Shown one piece after another: positions 11,773 through 23,363 of a stretch of 64,000 nt of DNA. The notes below the pieces were generated by a model. It made no database searches. It saw nothing but the letters and a program-made list of their open reading frames with translations, and was not told where the DNA came from. The DNA is from Chiua virens (lineage: Eukaryota; Basidiomycota; Agaricomycetes; Boletales; Boletaceae): assembly GCA_019787685.1 (NCBI GenBank), contig JAHNUO010000005.1:1240001-1304000 (forward strand), given 5' to 3'. The translations under genes and the position numbers were made by a program. How positions within the stretch are numbered: the first letter of the stretch is position 1; every line of letters begins with the position of its first letter.

Positions 11773-12199
11773 TTCACTTCCTGGTTCCATCAGAAAGAAA
11801 AAGGAATGCAGACAAAAAGGGAAAGGGAAAGGCCTCAGAAGATCATATGGAAGTAGAGGGCAAAAAAAATTATCTATAAAAGTCTGTGAATCGATTGTGT
11901 TATGTTACTACTACTCCAAAAGTCTACGAACTTGAATTTGATCATGTTATGTTACTACTAATTCCAAATGAAAATGTGATAAGACATCTTCAGCAAGCAA
12001 GGTGCATAAAGCAGCAGCGCTGCTCACTAGTACACTACATGTATGTATTATGATGTATGACTGGTACCCAACCATGTCACTAACTAAAGACTATTGTGCT
12101 TAACAACTTAAATGATACAGTGATTAAAACAATTACAGTGTTATGACCATTACTATTTCTACTAATCAGAAAACCTATATAACCCAATGATAGACAAAA
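11773..12199. other. non-coding stretch, no feature recognised
   Basis: AT-rich sequence with two imperfect copies of a GTTATGTTACTACTA motif (about 11898 and 11946). No coding frame, LTR or terminal repeat was identified. Confidence 0.5.
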
Positions 12200-13280
12200 A
12201 GGGTTACTAGTGAACCAAACTAAACATGACCAAATAATGTAAAAGCTCACTAAATCTTATCAAATATAATCAAGCAACTTACTAAACCTTATCAAACACA
12301 ATCAAAATAATCGAAACCACTAAACCTTGCCAAACATGATCAAACAAACTAAACCATCCCAAACATGCTCAAACAAACTCATCAAAATCACTAAACCTTG
12401 CCAAATATGATCAAACAAACTAAACTCAACTAAACCTTACCAAACATGCTCAGACAAACTTATCAAAGTCACTAAACCTTGCCAAACATGATTAAATCAA
12501 GATGATCAAAACCACTAAACCTTGCCAAACACAATCAAACAAACTCATCAAAATTACTAAACCTTGCCAAATATAATCAAATACACTAATCAAAACCATA
12601 AACCTTGCCAAACATGATCAAACAAACTAATCAAAACCACTAAACCTCACCAAACACACATATTTGATAGTATTTAACTGATATAAGATATAATTTGTGT
12701 AGCTCATTTGATAAGGTTTACTTATTGCATTTAATTTGTTTGATTATCTGACAAGATGTAGTCATTTTGTTTAGTTTATTTGATTATGTTTGGTAAGGTT
12801 TAGTGATTGCATGTAATTTATTTGATCATGTTTAACAAGGTTTAGTGATTGCATTTGATTTGTTTGATCATGTTTGACAAGATTTAGTGATTTTGATTAG
12901 TTGTTTGATCCTATTTTGCAAGGTTTAGTGATTTTGATTAGTTGTTTGATCATGTTTGGCCAGGTTTAGTAGTTTTGATTATTTTGTCTGTTTGTGTTTG
13001 GCAAGGTTTAGTGGTTTTGATTAGTTTATTTGATCATGTTTGGCAAGGTTTAGTGATTTTGATGAGTTTGTCTGAGCATGTTTGGTAAAATGTAGTTTAG
13101 TTTTGTTTGTTTGATCATGTTTGGCAAGGTTTAGTGTTTTGATTAATTTATTTGATCATGTTTGGCAAGGTTTAGTGGTTTTGGTTAGTTTGTTTGATCA
13201 TGTTTGGCAAGGTTTGGTGATTTTGATTAGTTTGATTTGTTTGTGCTTGGCAAGGTTTAGTGATTAGTTTAATTAGTTTG
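12200..13280. repeat. palindromic minisatellite: two inverted arrays of a ~40 bp unit
   Basis: The left arm (about 12200-12655) has roughly 12 units of about 36-42 bp with core CACTAAACCTTGCCAAAC and ATGATCAAACAAACT. The right arm (about 12705-13280) has roughly 14 units of the reverse complement, core GTTTGGCAAGGTTTAGTG. An AT-rich spacer of about 50 bp separates them. A rare variant with CTCAGACAAACT occurs once in the left arm (about 12450) and its complement once in the right arm (about 13065), with matching neighbours. This suggests that the arms arose by inverted duplication of one array. Confidence 0.85.
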
Positions 13281-13411
13281 TATTTTGTTTGGATAAGGGT
13301 TAGTTATGTTTTAATGTATGCTATTACTCAATGTCTGTCATAGGTCTGTACTGCTGTATGCTCTGTAGTAGTCTGTGCCCTTCTGTGCCACTCTATGGGT
13401 CTGTGCCAAAA

Positions 13412-14578
13412 CTAGTGATTTACTAATGGAGTCGGGGGATGTAGGATGGACATATATGATAGAGTTTCCTCAGACGCACAGGATGTGTTATCCTCAGAGT
13501 CTGATGATGTACTGGCAATGGCCTGGTTCATTTTGTGCCGGCCTTTGCTTTTATCATGGTTATTCCTATCCTTTTTATCCTCCTTTAAGTCTCTGTCTTT
13601 CTTTCCTTTCTTTTTCCTCTGTGGGCCTTGTCCAAATTTTGGGCCCCCATTCACATAGCAGTCCTTCATCCAGTGACCCAATATGTGGCAATTGTCACAG
13701 TAAGGTTCACCAGGTATGGGTACACAGCTGCGGCTACCTTTTGACTTCAAATTATTTCCCCCTCATTGAAATGCAGCTTGGTATGATGCTGCACCCCCTG
13801 CCTGGTTTGTGCAAATACCATATTTGTCTTTGATGCGCCACTCAACTTCACTAGGTGTATAGTGTAATGGTAAGCCAGTGAACATGTAGTTCCAGGTGGC
13901 TGGCATGGAGATGTGCAGGAAACATACAAAGAGGTTGTATTGATGTCTCATTGCATGAGGATAAGGTTGCATCGATAAGATTTCATTTTTATGATGTGGG
14001 CAGTGAGGTCCTCACTGTCAGCATATTTTGTGGTGACAAGCATAGTAACAAGTAGTGTCCAGTCTGTAAGTGTATGGCCTGCGAAAGAGGCGCTTTGCTT
14101 CAGACCAGATATCTGTGGCTGTGTCTAAGTGCCCTAATTGAGCTACAACTTCCTCTGTCATATTTGATATCAGGATGAGTCAGACGGCAGCATCTGCTTT
14201 TGTCCAGTGGCAGCATACTTTTGCCATGTCTTTTAAGGACACTGTGTATGGTACCATCACAATATCCGAAGAGGTCAATGGTTTCGAGGGCAGATTTCAG
14301 CATGCTCATTCACGGTACATAGTTGTCAGGTTTAAGCTTATGCTGCAGTTGATATAGCCCCAAATGCTTTTGGATTGATGGTGCCTTTAAGGGTCCAGTG
14401 TGTAGGGGTCGTTATTGTCATCTGATGAGTCATTGATATAGCTCTTATTGTGCCAGGGTTTCACTATCCAGATTGGATTGTCTTTCATAAGGGTCTGGGG
14501 TAGGCAGAACCAGGGTTTGTCATCGGGTTTGACAGTACTGGCAGCAGTGTTTTTCTAAGCTGCATGCTGTTCAGACAT
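13412..14578 (-). pseudogene. Copia-P gag, decayed
   Basis: The frame starts near ATG 14576-14578 (MSEQHAA), about 130 bp after the PBS, as expected for a Copia gag. The C-terminal part is the clearest: a single CCHC zinc knuckle CDNCHILGHWMKDC at about 13680, followed by a basic, Lys-rich tail (RKKKGKKDRD). The middle is split over several frames with stops (for example 13747-13929 and 14100-14309). Gag binds and packages element RNA. The ORF breaks at 13412, where the Helitron-bearing insertion separates it from the protease. Confidence 0.85.
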
Positions 14579-14697
14579 GGTGTGGCATGATGAGTTTTTA
14601 TTGTGGATCTCATTTTGGGTGTGAGTGGTAGCACAGTGCATCAGGTGACTATGTATCGATGTTCAAAACAGGGTTTCTGGTTTAGATGGAATGACCA

Positions 14698-14709
14698 GGG
14701 CTCATAACC
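14698..14709 (-). promoter_or_regulatory. Copia-P primer-binding site, initiator tRNA-Met anticodon arm
   Basis: Minus-sense GGTTATGAGCCC directly abuts the LTR end CA at 14710. It is complementary to the GGGCTCATAACC anticodon stem-loop of initiator tRNA-Met, the type of internal (half-tRNA) primer described for Drosophila copia. The same 12 nt adjoin the LTR of the second Copia family at 52427-52438. Confidence 0.8.
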
Positions 14710-14979
14710 TGAAAGTGAGTGCACTAAATGAGTGGACTAGTCAGTCCCTCAGTTTCATATAGTGAAGACTATATATTATGTACCTAAATGAGTGGACTAG
14801 TCAGTCCTGTAGCTCATCAGTATAGTAGTACAATGATATGAGAATGTGTGACTTACCCTCAGTTTCATATAGCAAAGACTGAAGGAACAAGTCATGTCTA
14901 CAGCATGTTAATGCTACTGTGGCTGTGTAATTACTAATTGTGATTGTGTGTCATACTGTATCTATCATAGTGTTCAACA
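14710..14979 (-). repeat. Copia-P 5' LTR (270 bp)
   Basis: Minus sense TGTTGAACACTATG to CACTTTCA, with the PBS immediately inside and TSD gaggc outside (14980-14984). It contains two copies of a block including GAGTGGACTAGTCAGTCC, whereas the 3' LTR has one. Confidence 0.88.
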
Positions 14980-15068
14980 GAGGCTACCATGTAGCACTAC
15001 TGGGAAGACCTTGAAGCTGAGTCTGCAGCAGTGTATTGACTATCAATGTAAACCCATCAGCCACCAGC
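14980..15068 (+). pseudogene. hAT-1 transposase, fragment 3
   Basis: Read in phase with fragment 2 across the Copia-P TSD, this gives KVEATM-stop-HYWEDLEAESAAVY. VEATM.HYWEDL is a recognisable hAT segment. The fragment ends at the TSD ccagc (15064-15068) of element A. Confidence 0.65.
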
Positions 15069-15113
15069 TGAAACAACCCTAGAACAAATGCTAGACTGTA
15101 AAGTGGTAGTGGT

Positions 15114-16631
15114 TGTTATGGTAGTCCCAGGTAGGGCCTAGCATAGCCACAAAAGCACTAAGTATCAAGTGGCTGCAATAACTCCAACAACCACCACTTG
15201 ATATATGATGCACTGAAGAGTTCAAGAAGGATGACTGTTATGATAGTTCTGGGTAGGACCTAGTGTAGTCACAAAAGCACTAAGTACCAAGTGGCTATGA
15301 TAACTCAAACAACCACCACTTGATATATGGTGTGCTAGAAGAGTTCAAGGAGGGTTACTGGTTAGCAGATTGCTACCAGGAAGACAAGGTAGAACTCAGG
15401 CATTGCTGAGAGTGTCCTGTTGGGAATCTATACCCTGAAGGACCAAGGGACTTCCTTTTGTGATCGAGATTGAGCTAGACTGTTGGTTGTAGTGTCAAGG
15501 TTGGCTTAGGTTAAGCCCAAGGAGAAGGCAGTGATAATCTTGTACAACCTCCACCCACTTGTCTCATTTACCTGCCATTCTATACAAACAAATTCATTTA
15601 TGTGTAGCTAGATGATAATTCAACACATCTATTAGTATGGCTTCAAAGTGTGCCCACACACATGTGAGCAAGGTGAGTGTATCAGTAGTATCACCTGGTC
15701 AGTACTTTGGTGATGAAAGGGCCACAGATACTGACAATATACCCAGACATTTACATAGCACCAAGACTGTACCCTAGCTTGCCTAGCCTACTCACTACTA
15801 ATATTCCAGCTTCCTGACCTTGACCAAAAATGTTCATTCACCCTGACAAATAGTGTTTCAAAGTCCAGTCTAGGACTGCTCAAAAGACTGGCAACTGGAC
15901 CAGACTGGACTGGTAGGCGACTAGACTACAGTTGCAGTTGCATCCAGCTGCCAACCAGTCCAGTTGCCAGTTGCCTTGATTTTGAAAAAATAAAAGACTG
16001 GTCCTTTAGTGGACTGGTCTTTAGCCCCTATATATAGGTACTTCCCACAATATCTTCAGAATTGTAGCTATTTTATTTGAATTTCTACATCAAAAGCCGA
16101 GTTGGGACCCCCTCTGACTGACATTCCTCCTGGAAATGGCCATATCTTTTGATCCTGTGGTCCAAACATTATGGTCAAAGGGTCAGTAGATAGCCAGGAG
16201 TCCATAGTATATTTTATTTCACCATGGCTAATCTTGGGTCCCATGGGAAAGAGGTCAAAGGACCTGGTTTCACACAAAACTGGTTGCAACTGGTTGCAAC
16301 TGATCAAAAGACTATTTTGGACCAGTTCATTTTTGGACCAGTTGTGGTTGCAAGGGTCCAGGACCTTTTTAGGACTGATCTTGGTCTGGTTGCCTTATTT
16401 GGACCATGGACAACCGGACCAGACTGGACTTTTAAACACTAGTCAGTGGATTGCTACCAGTGAGACGAGATAGAACTCAGGTGTGTTGCTGCAAGCATCC
16501 TTTTGAGAATCTATACTCAAAGGACTGAAGACTTCCCCTTGAAATTGAGGTGGACCAAGAGGCTGGACGTTGGTTGCAGCAGCGAGGTTGGCTTAAGTGA
16601 AGCCCAAAGAAGAGCAGAGATACTCAGCTAG
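15114..16631 (-). repeat. fragments of family C LTRs in the element A LTR
   Basis: A minus-sense family C LTR starts at 15114 (plus sense TGTTATGGTAGTCCC) and is recognisable to 15235. A second copy begins at 15236 (TGTTATGATAGTTCTGG) and fades near 15530. The first copy seems to resume at 16442 (GTCAGTGGATTGC) and stops at 16631 in the CTCAGCTAG motif near the predicted RNA start. Both left copies keep the TATCAAGTGG/CCACTTGATA type stem. The U3 regions are missing. Between 15530 and 15850 nothing was recognised. Confidence 0.75.
15851..16441. mobile_element. non-autonomous hAT-type element (591 bp)
   Basis: Terminal inverted repeats TAGTGTTTCAAAGTCC (left) and TAGTGTTTAAAAGTCC (right, reverse complement) match at 20 of 21 positions. 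Subterminal GACTGG/CCAGTC motifs recur many times. The right end of hAT-1 at 24136 has a related terminus (TAGTGTTTGCAAGTCC), so this is probably a deletion relative of hAT-1. An 8 bp TSD is not visible, perhaps because the flanks were rearranged. No transposase is encoded. Confidence 0.7.
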
Positions 16632-16759
16632 AAATGTGACAGCCAATTGGATGTAATCCTTTGGACAGCCTTGACATGAGACACAGTATGCCATAATGGG
16701 TTTTTTAGAAATGATTGAAGGTAAGGTCCATTAAGGGATGAAACATTGTAATTGTAACA

Positions 16760-19700
16760 CTACCCCCCATCTGATGATTAGACTCTAGATGATCTGTTTC
16801 ATAGTTTAAGCAGTGAACTCTAGATGTATTTTCCAGTTTGGGTTTGGTTGCTTGATCATAGTTTAAGAACATAGAGTTAAATTTCATAAATGTGAGTTTT
16901 AGACAACATGGCACTTCAGGATGCACTTCATGGAAGTCTGCAATTAATTCCTGAGCATTTGTGAGGTTCTTTAGTGGTTACCATGTTCTCTTGTTATCAT
17001 CATAGCCTTTCCAGTGTATAAGATATTCTAAGTGGCAACCTTTCATTCATGAGTCAAAAATATATTCTGCTTCAAATTGTTCTTCTTGGTCATCTCTGAT
17101 AACAATGGGTCATGGCTTGTATACTGGTTGATCAGGGAGATGTTCTTTGTAAGGTTTAACCTGAGAAATATTTACAACTGGCTATATTTACATGGTTTTT
17201 GGAAGTTGAAGCTTTACAGTATTTGGTCCATGCATAGATATTATGTCATAGGATTAATCCACTTGTCTTTGAATTTGGGGTATTGTTTTATTTTTAGGTT
17301 TTGTGTGGAATAACCAAACCTTTTCTCCTATTGCATATGCAGATGGTTCAGATCTAGATCTCTCTGCCATGTTTGTCATGTGTTCTGCTTTCTCTATATA
17401 TTTTTTGGTTTGTTCTAGAACCACTGAGAAGTCCATTATGTAGTTTTGTACAGCAGGGTTTTTCATTCTTGTGATATAATTCCCATTCTAGGAATGTAAG
17501 AACATGTGATTTCAAATGGAGAGAATTTAGTAGCTATGTGCTTCTTGCAGTTGTATGAGAATTGGGCCAGGGGTGACCAATTAGACTGTGTGTTGTTCTT
17601 TTCTGCACAGAACATGCAATGATATTGTTGCACTTCTCTATTCATTCATTCAGATTGGCAATCTGTTTGTGGATGATGTGCTGTGCTTAATTTAGGTGTT
17701 ATGTGTAACCCTGTGCATGTCTTTCATAAGTTAGGAAGTGAACTATGGTCCTTTAACTGATATGATAGATTTAGGGAGGCCATGATGTTTCCATATGTGT
17801 GAAAGGTATAGTTTAGTAATGTAGGAGTCAATAGCTCCTTGTGGTGATAGACCCACATTTCTGCTTTGTTTACAGGTCACCCAGATAGCCCCTATTGATT
17901 ATCCTATCTGTCTGTTGTGGTCCCATGTCTATCTGAGTGGATCCAACTCATATTTGTATGTTTCTGTGTGAGGTGACCAAATTGAGTCACTCGATTGAGA
18001 TTGAAGGATGCACACTAATTGACTCCCTTTTCTGTCTAATTTCTAATTTATTTTGTACCTTCTTAGATTCCTTTTACATGGTTCCATGTCATCAACACGT
18101 ATCCAATTGGTTAATAGGTATGGATAGTCGAATTGTACAACATTTTAAAGGTAGTCCATTGATTCACAAATCAAACCTTATCCTACCTTGACAGAACATT
18201 GTTTTTCTTTTCATAGGTTGATCTCCATGAGAGACAGCTCTGTTATACATATGCTTTCCTTATTTAATTGGTACTTCATCCATTGTAAAAGTCCCAGGAA
18301 TATCTTGAACTATAAAATTGTATTTGTAAATAGAAATTTTCATCTTTCGATCCCTGTTTTCTCTTGCATTCACACTAGCCTGTTTATCTTCTCTTCAGTG
18401 AGATCCATAGATGAGCAGGTTTTGTGGCATGAAATAAACTCTACTACCATGAGAATTGAATCATAGGAGTGTGAAAGTAGGATATCTGTGATGAAATCTG
18501 CTGAGATATCTTCCCATGGTAATGAGGGTGTTTCTAAGGGTTGCAGGAGTCCTGCTGTTTTCTGATTGGAGCCCTTGAACCATGCACATCTTTCACAGTG
18601 AGATACATAATTCTTGACTTTGTTATTCATCCATGGCCAAATGTAGGCACAGGAGAGAAGTTCAAGTGTTTTGTTATAACTGGGATGTCTGGCTTTGGGT
18701 GTATTATGAAACATAGTGATAACTTTTGTTTATAATGTGTTGGGAATAAAGATTCTACCCTCCTTTCTAAGGAAAGTGTCCTTATTTCATGGTTTCATGT
18801 TGTACAGGAGAGTGACTGCTGATCTGATTTTTGATGAGTCCATCAGAAGGATTCCTTTGTTGTCATTATTGATTCCAATCATGTGGTCTTCTCTCCTGCT
18901 CAAAGCATCTGCTTTTTCCATAGTTACACCAGCTTTGTGATGTCAAGTGAAGTTAAAGTGTTATAGGTACTGTTCCCATTATGCTTGTCTTCTATTGAGA
19001 TCTTGGCAAGTTATAAACCACATGAGATTTTGGTGGTTGTTCCATATTTCAAACTCATGTTTTGCACCTTCTAGATAATGGTGCCATAAGCCATTCCTTT
19101 CTAAAGATAGGACTGCGCCAGTAGCAAAATCAGAAGAGTCACATTCCAAGTAGTATTTGGCATCTTGGTTGGGGTAGGTGAGGATGGGGGCTGTTGTGAA
19201 AGCCTGTTTCAGGGTAGCAAAGGTCCATTTGAATTTCTGATCTTTCTTACTTAGGTCATGTAGGGGTTGTGCTATCTTTCTATAATGATAAACCTGCAGT
19301 AGAAGTTGACAAGTCTAAGGAAGCTGCAAATGTGTTTGATCAATGTGGGTATGGGCCATTTGGCTACTGCCTTGGTCTTTTCATTATCTATTTTGATACC
19401 CTCAGTTCTCACAATCATTCTAAGGAAGTCCACTTTGTTAACAAGGAAATGACATTTTCTTTGAGGTGATGAAGGACTTCTAGGACTATTTTGTCATGTG
19501 TGTCTTGGTTTTTCATGTCAGTAAAGATCATAAAGTCATCTATGTATACAATCATGACACCATTTATATTTGTGGATATTTCATTTATCATAGTTTGAAA
19601 TGTGACAGGGGAATTGCATAATCCAAAGTACATAATGATGGGTTCAAAGGAACCTTGATGGCATATGAAAGCAACTTTCCATTTGTCACCTTCTTTGATT

Positions 19701-20640
19701 TGTATGTTATTATATCCACATCTCAGATCTATTTTAGTGAACAATTTAGCTGATTTCAGTTTGTCCACAAGTTGGGAGATGAGAGAAAGTGGGTAATTGT
19801 TGTTTTGTGTGTGTTTGTTCAGGTAACAGTAGTCCCGAACCATGCATTTTTTTCCATCTTTCTTGGGGATGAAGAAGACTGGGGATGTCTGTTCTAATTT
19901 AGATAGTTTGATATAGCCTTTCCTTAACTAATCGTCAATGAATGCAAAAACTTCCTCTTGTTCAGTGACAGAGAGAGGAATGAGGTAACCCTTTTTCTGT
20001 TTGAAAGATTCTTTTAGGTCAATTGAGTGATCCCAAGGTTATGGTATTCTTTCAGATTCTTCTTTTCTGAACACCTTAGCATATTTCATATATTCTGGTG
20101 GAACTATCTCTTCAAGAGGTACATATTTCTTAGGAGGAAAAGGTGAAGTTTCCATGTGAGCAGAAAAAACTTATGATTATGCTATAGAGTTTGCATAATT
20201 ATGTTCTTCTATGATTATGTTATCCAAGAAGTCTTCTTCTTCTTGAGAGCAACATGAGTCAGGACATCTCTGCATTTTAACCATTCTTGTCATTCAATCT
20301 ATATGGGGATTGTGGTGCTTTAACCATGTGAATCTGAGGATAAGGTCATTCTTTTCAAGGTTGGTAATTTCTATATCCACTATTTCCCTGTGACCTTTAC
20401 ATTCAATTAGGATCTGGGTGGTGTAAGTTATGGAGCCTGATTGATTCTTGGTTCTATCAACATTAAAAACTTGTATTGGATATGGCAGTTTATAATGAGG
20501 AAGTTTATGTCTAGTGACATAATCTTCATGTATAAAGATTGCATTAGCTCTACTGTCTAGTAACACCTTTGCTCCAATATATCCAATTTGGTTTACTAGG
20601 AAGACCAAAATTGGGAGAGAATTTTCTTTTTCCATAGATA
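16760..20640 (-). pseudogene. element A pol (protease, RT, RNase H, integrase), decayed
   Basis: Minus-strand Gypsy pol. Protease near 20560 reads VLLDSRANAIFI (DSRA for DSGA). RT at 19415-19843 keeps the catalytic box VYIDDFMIF and LVDKLKSAKLFTKIDL. RNase H lies around 18950-19250 in broken frames. The integrase zinc region at 18580-18714 has HPSYNKTLELLS and VSHCERCAWFKGS, followed by ISADFITDILLS (first catalytic Asp). The integrase C-terminal part is at 17254-17645. There is no chromodomain-like motif that I can see. Frames change repeatedly and stops are frequent. Confidence 0.85.
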
Positions 20641-22892
20641 AAGATCAAATGAAAAGATCCCTCTGGAATTTTTGTCATGATAGAATTAAGCATGGGACTA
20701 TTGTGCTCACCATGCTCATGCAAGATGCTGTCAATGACTTCAGTTGTTTTTCTATTTTGGCAGTTTACATCTTGCTGGGAATATTTGTCAGCTGAATAAG
20801 TAAAGGTAAAACCTAAAGAAATAGAGTTTTCATAGTATTTTGGAAGAGGTGTGTGAATGTGAGATCCCAGTGTACTCAGTTTGCCTTGCCTTTTCCCTTT
20901 CTGTTTTGATTTTATACATATCAAAGTAATATGCCTGCACTTGTTCAGAGTTCATCCCATGAATGGTAGTAAAGAGGACTGCATCTGGTACAGATGGAGA
21001 TGCTATGGTAGAGAATACATTTCTTTTTTCCTCCTTCTTGGTTGAGCAATCCTTTTTATGTCTATCACCATAGAATTTGCATTCTCTGCACTGATTTTTA
21101 TGTTTGCTGTAGTCAGCTGGTGTGTGTTCAGATCTGTTGCAATTCCAGCATTTGTTGGACCTTTTTGTCCTGCAGATTTGACTTCATGGTTGGTGAACCA
21201 ACCATCTTCATCTTTCTCATAGGTAGTAGCTCCTATGTCCATTGCATTAGAATCCTTTTTATGTGTGGATCTCCTTTCTCCATAGATGTAATTGAGAGTT
21301 TCCATGGAATTTCCTGCTGCTCTAATAAGGGCAAGGTACTATACATGATGACTGCCTGGTTTCAGTCATTACCCTTGTATGTGGGTGCTAGGGGGTTATT
21401 CCACATTGGTTCTTCCAGGGTGATTTGAGATCTGTCCCTGGAGATTTGATATATGATGCTTTACTAGGGCTATATTTGCCCTGATGGCTTGGCACCAGAG
21501 AGCTTCCCATTTGATGAGGAAGTCCTCTACCCTCAGTGTTCCTTGGGTGAGGTTTTCTAGCTCTGTGCAAGCCCAATCGACCTTGTCATTTTGTCTGAAC
21601 ATGCCTTTGATGTCTATGACTAATTGTTCCATATACTGTAAGAGTGTCTTCTTGCACTAAGTGAGTTTTGGCACACTGCAAAGCTTTTTTTCCTTTGAGC
21701 CATGAGAGGACAGTGACTATATGAGCCTGGTGGGACTACTACATTGTTGACTCCTAGCCATCCCTTAATCTTGGCTCACCATTCTTTGAAGCTGTTCATT
21801 TCTCCATCATAGATGTCAGGGTCAGCAAAGATTTTGACCTTTCCTGTGGGTTTTTGTTTTTGTAGAGCAGAGATTGCTCCACTCATTTGGGTAATGATAA
21901 ATATAGCAGAATGAAGCCAGTCTTTGTGGGTTTCCCAGCAATCATTCATGAGTCCCATAGCATTGGCAATATCTTGTGCACACATGTTTGTGAGTGTTTA
22001 CCAGTCAGAAGCAAGCAATGATACTAGCTATTGCAACATTCTCATAAGACATAAAATTTGTACTAGAGGTACTTGGGCTTTTTCAGAATGTTACAAGCTC
22101 ATAGTCTGGGATAGCTGTTAATGTATGTAGGTGTGTCTAGTATAAAAAGAATCTGGATATGTGTGAGTAGGGAATTGGTTTCTCCTAAGATATCTTACAT
22201 GCCATATATCTATCCTTCTCTGCTCAGCAGCTGGGCATGGTAGGGGAATATAGCATTTAGGTTTTCAAAACTCTCTTTGTCATTGTCTTTTTCTTTCTCA
22301 CATTTGATAATAGGGAAAGTTGTGCAGAGTGGGACAACGATTAGTGATGATTCTCTTTGGGGAATGGGTGCTAGGAAGTATTCCCATTTAATCTCTTCTT
22401 TCTTGGTAGAATAACATAGCTATGGGCTGCTGTCCTGGCTAGTGGTTTCAGATATGAAATCTGGTAAGGGTGATGATGATGCTTCAATGAGCTAGTCAAG
22501 AAGGGTAAAAAAATCTCTCTCTGTGACTGGTAATTTGGGTTGAGATCCACAATAACAACTGCTTCAGCAAGGAAGGCAGCATCTAGGAAGTGGTGATCTA
22601 CTATGGGATCAAAAAGAATACCCTCTCCTGAGCTAACAAACTCTAGGAAAGAGGAGCAGGACACTGGGAGAGTAGTGTCAGTAAAGAGTACAATTAACTA
22701 GCCCTAAAGCCTGTTCACTGCTGTATTTGATTCTGAAGACCTTGAGTCTATGTGATATGACTTATTTGAAGCAAGACAGGTTCTTGAGTGCTTCTAAAGG
22801 ACTTACTAGTGCCTTTACTTCTTAAGTCTTTCAAGATATAATGAGGAGTGTGTAGCAGAGGACACTAATTAAAGAAAGTAACAAAGTTCTAA
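20641..22892 (-). pseudogene. element A gag and leader, decayed
   Basis: Gag pieces are found at 21776-21985 (QKPTGKVKIFADPDIYDGE), 21396-21632 (WACTELENLTQGTLRVEDFL) and 21003-21305. The last carries a degenerate zinc knuckle (CRECKFYGDRHKKDC). These correspond piece by piece to element B gag at 29418-30410. The leader to 22892 holds only short broken frames and ends at the PBS. Confidence 0.75.
22880..22890 (-). promoter_or_regulatory. element A self-primer binding site
   Basis: Minus-sense AGAACTTTGTT lies 2 nt inside the 5' LTR. It is perfectly complementary (11/11) to minus-sense AACAAAGTTCT inside the LTR (22982-22992), which lies about 35 nt after a TATA-like box and is the predicted RNA 5' end. 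This is the geometry of Tf1-type self-priming. Confidence 0.7.
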
Positions 22893-23363
22893 TGAAATAA
22901 CCTATAACAAATGCTAGACTGTAAAGTGGTAGTGATTGTGAGAGGTGATTGATCTCCAGCAAAGGAGGCAAAAACTGTAAGAGAACTTTGTTAGAGTTCC
23001 TTGGTCCTAATTCATGGGGTTTATGTATATACTACATGGATGTCGGAGTTCTAATCTGAGTATGAACTATGTAGATAAGCATAATGTATACTATTGAATA
23101 ATAAGGTATAAATGATCATGAGTCATAAATAAGCGACATAGCCTTGCACTGCTATAATGAGTTAGTGATAAAAGTAATTAAAGATAGAAGCATAGTGTAT
23201 AATAACACATGTGATGTGTGAGTTATGTTGTGTCATAATGTGCCAGCCAATCAGATGTAATCCTTTGGATAGCCTTGACATGAGGCAAAGTATACCATAA
23301 TGGTTTTTTTAGACAAGATTAAAGGTAAGGTCTGTTAAGGAGTAAAACATTGTAATTGTAACA
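22893..23363 (-). repeat. element A 5' LTR (471 bp)
   Basis: Minus sense begins TGTTACAATTACAATG and ends TTATTTCA. It is bounded by TSD ccagc on the right and the self-primer site on the left. Confidence 0.87.

Larger units (their letters stand above)
4531..13411. mobile_element. Helitron-bearing insertion inside Copia-P
   Basis: This block separates Copia-P protease (ending about 4530) from its gag C-terminus (starting about 13412). It contains a Helitron Rep/helicase gene on the minus strand, a divergent intron-containing gene on the plus strand, and a palindromic minisatellite array. A Helitron should end 5'-TC and CTRR-3' and insert between A and T. I could not fix either end with certainty: the sequence CTGA followed by T near 4523-4528 (minus sense) is one candidate 3' end. 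The insertion may combine more than one element. Confidence 0.65.
1063..14979 (-). mobile_element. Copia-P, Ty1/Copia retrotransposon split by a Helitron insertion
   Basis: A minus-strand Ty1/Copia element: 5' LTR 14710-14979, PBS 14698-14709, gag 13412-14578, pol 1223-4530 and 3' LTR 1063-1222. The 5 bp TSD gaggc flanks both ends (1058-1062 and 14980-14984). A polypurine tract (GAGGGGGTA in minus sense) abuts the 3' LTR. Gag and pol are separated by about 8.9 kb of inserted DNA that carries a Helitron. The coding regions are heavily decayed, so the element is not autonomous. It lies inside the hAT-1 transposase. Confidence 0.88.
15069..16759 (-). repeat. element A 3' LTR, interrupted and partly deleted
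   Basis: The outer pieces 15069-15113 (plus sense TGAAACAACCC) and 16632-16759 (ending TGTAATTGTAACA) match the two ends of the LTR at 22893-23363. About 300 bp of the middle is missing and replaced by 15114-16631. Confidence 0.8.
15069..23363 (-). mobile_element. element A, Ty3/Gypsy family T, decayed and nested into
   Basis: A minus-strand Gypsy element bounded by TSD ccagc (15064-15068 and 23364-23368). The 5' LTR is 22893-23363 (471 bp). The 3' LTR is broken into 15069-15113 and 16632-16759 by family C LTR pieces and a hAT-type non-autonomous element. Gag-pol domains lie between. Polypurine CTACCCCCC (plus sense) abuts the 3' LTR at 16760. It belongs to the same family as element B but is far more diverged, with no long open frame. 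It interrupts hAT-1. Confidence 0.88.

Noticed and set aside
12200..13280. The repeat array as a CRISPR array
   Set aside because: Units are contiguous with degenerate variation and no unique spacers, the two halves are inverted, and the setting is a eukaryotic transposon nest.
4516..13430. Inverted similarity between CATCAGCAAATCACT (4527) and CATTAGTAAATCACT (minus sense at 13425) as terminal inverted repeats of the insertion
   Set aside because: Only 13 of 15 bases match, the right copy is Copia gag coding sequence, and Helitrons have no terminal inverted repeats. Chance cannot be excluded.
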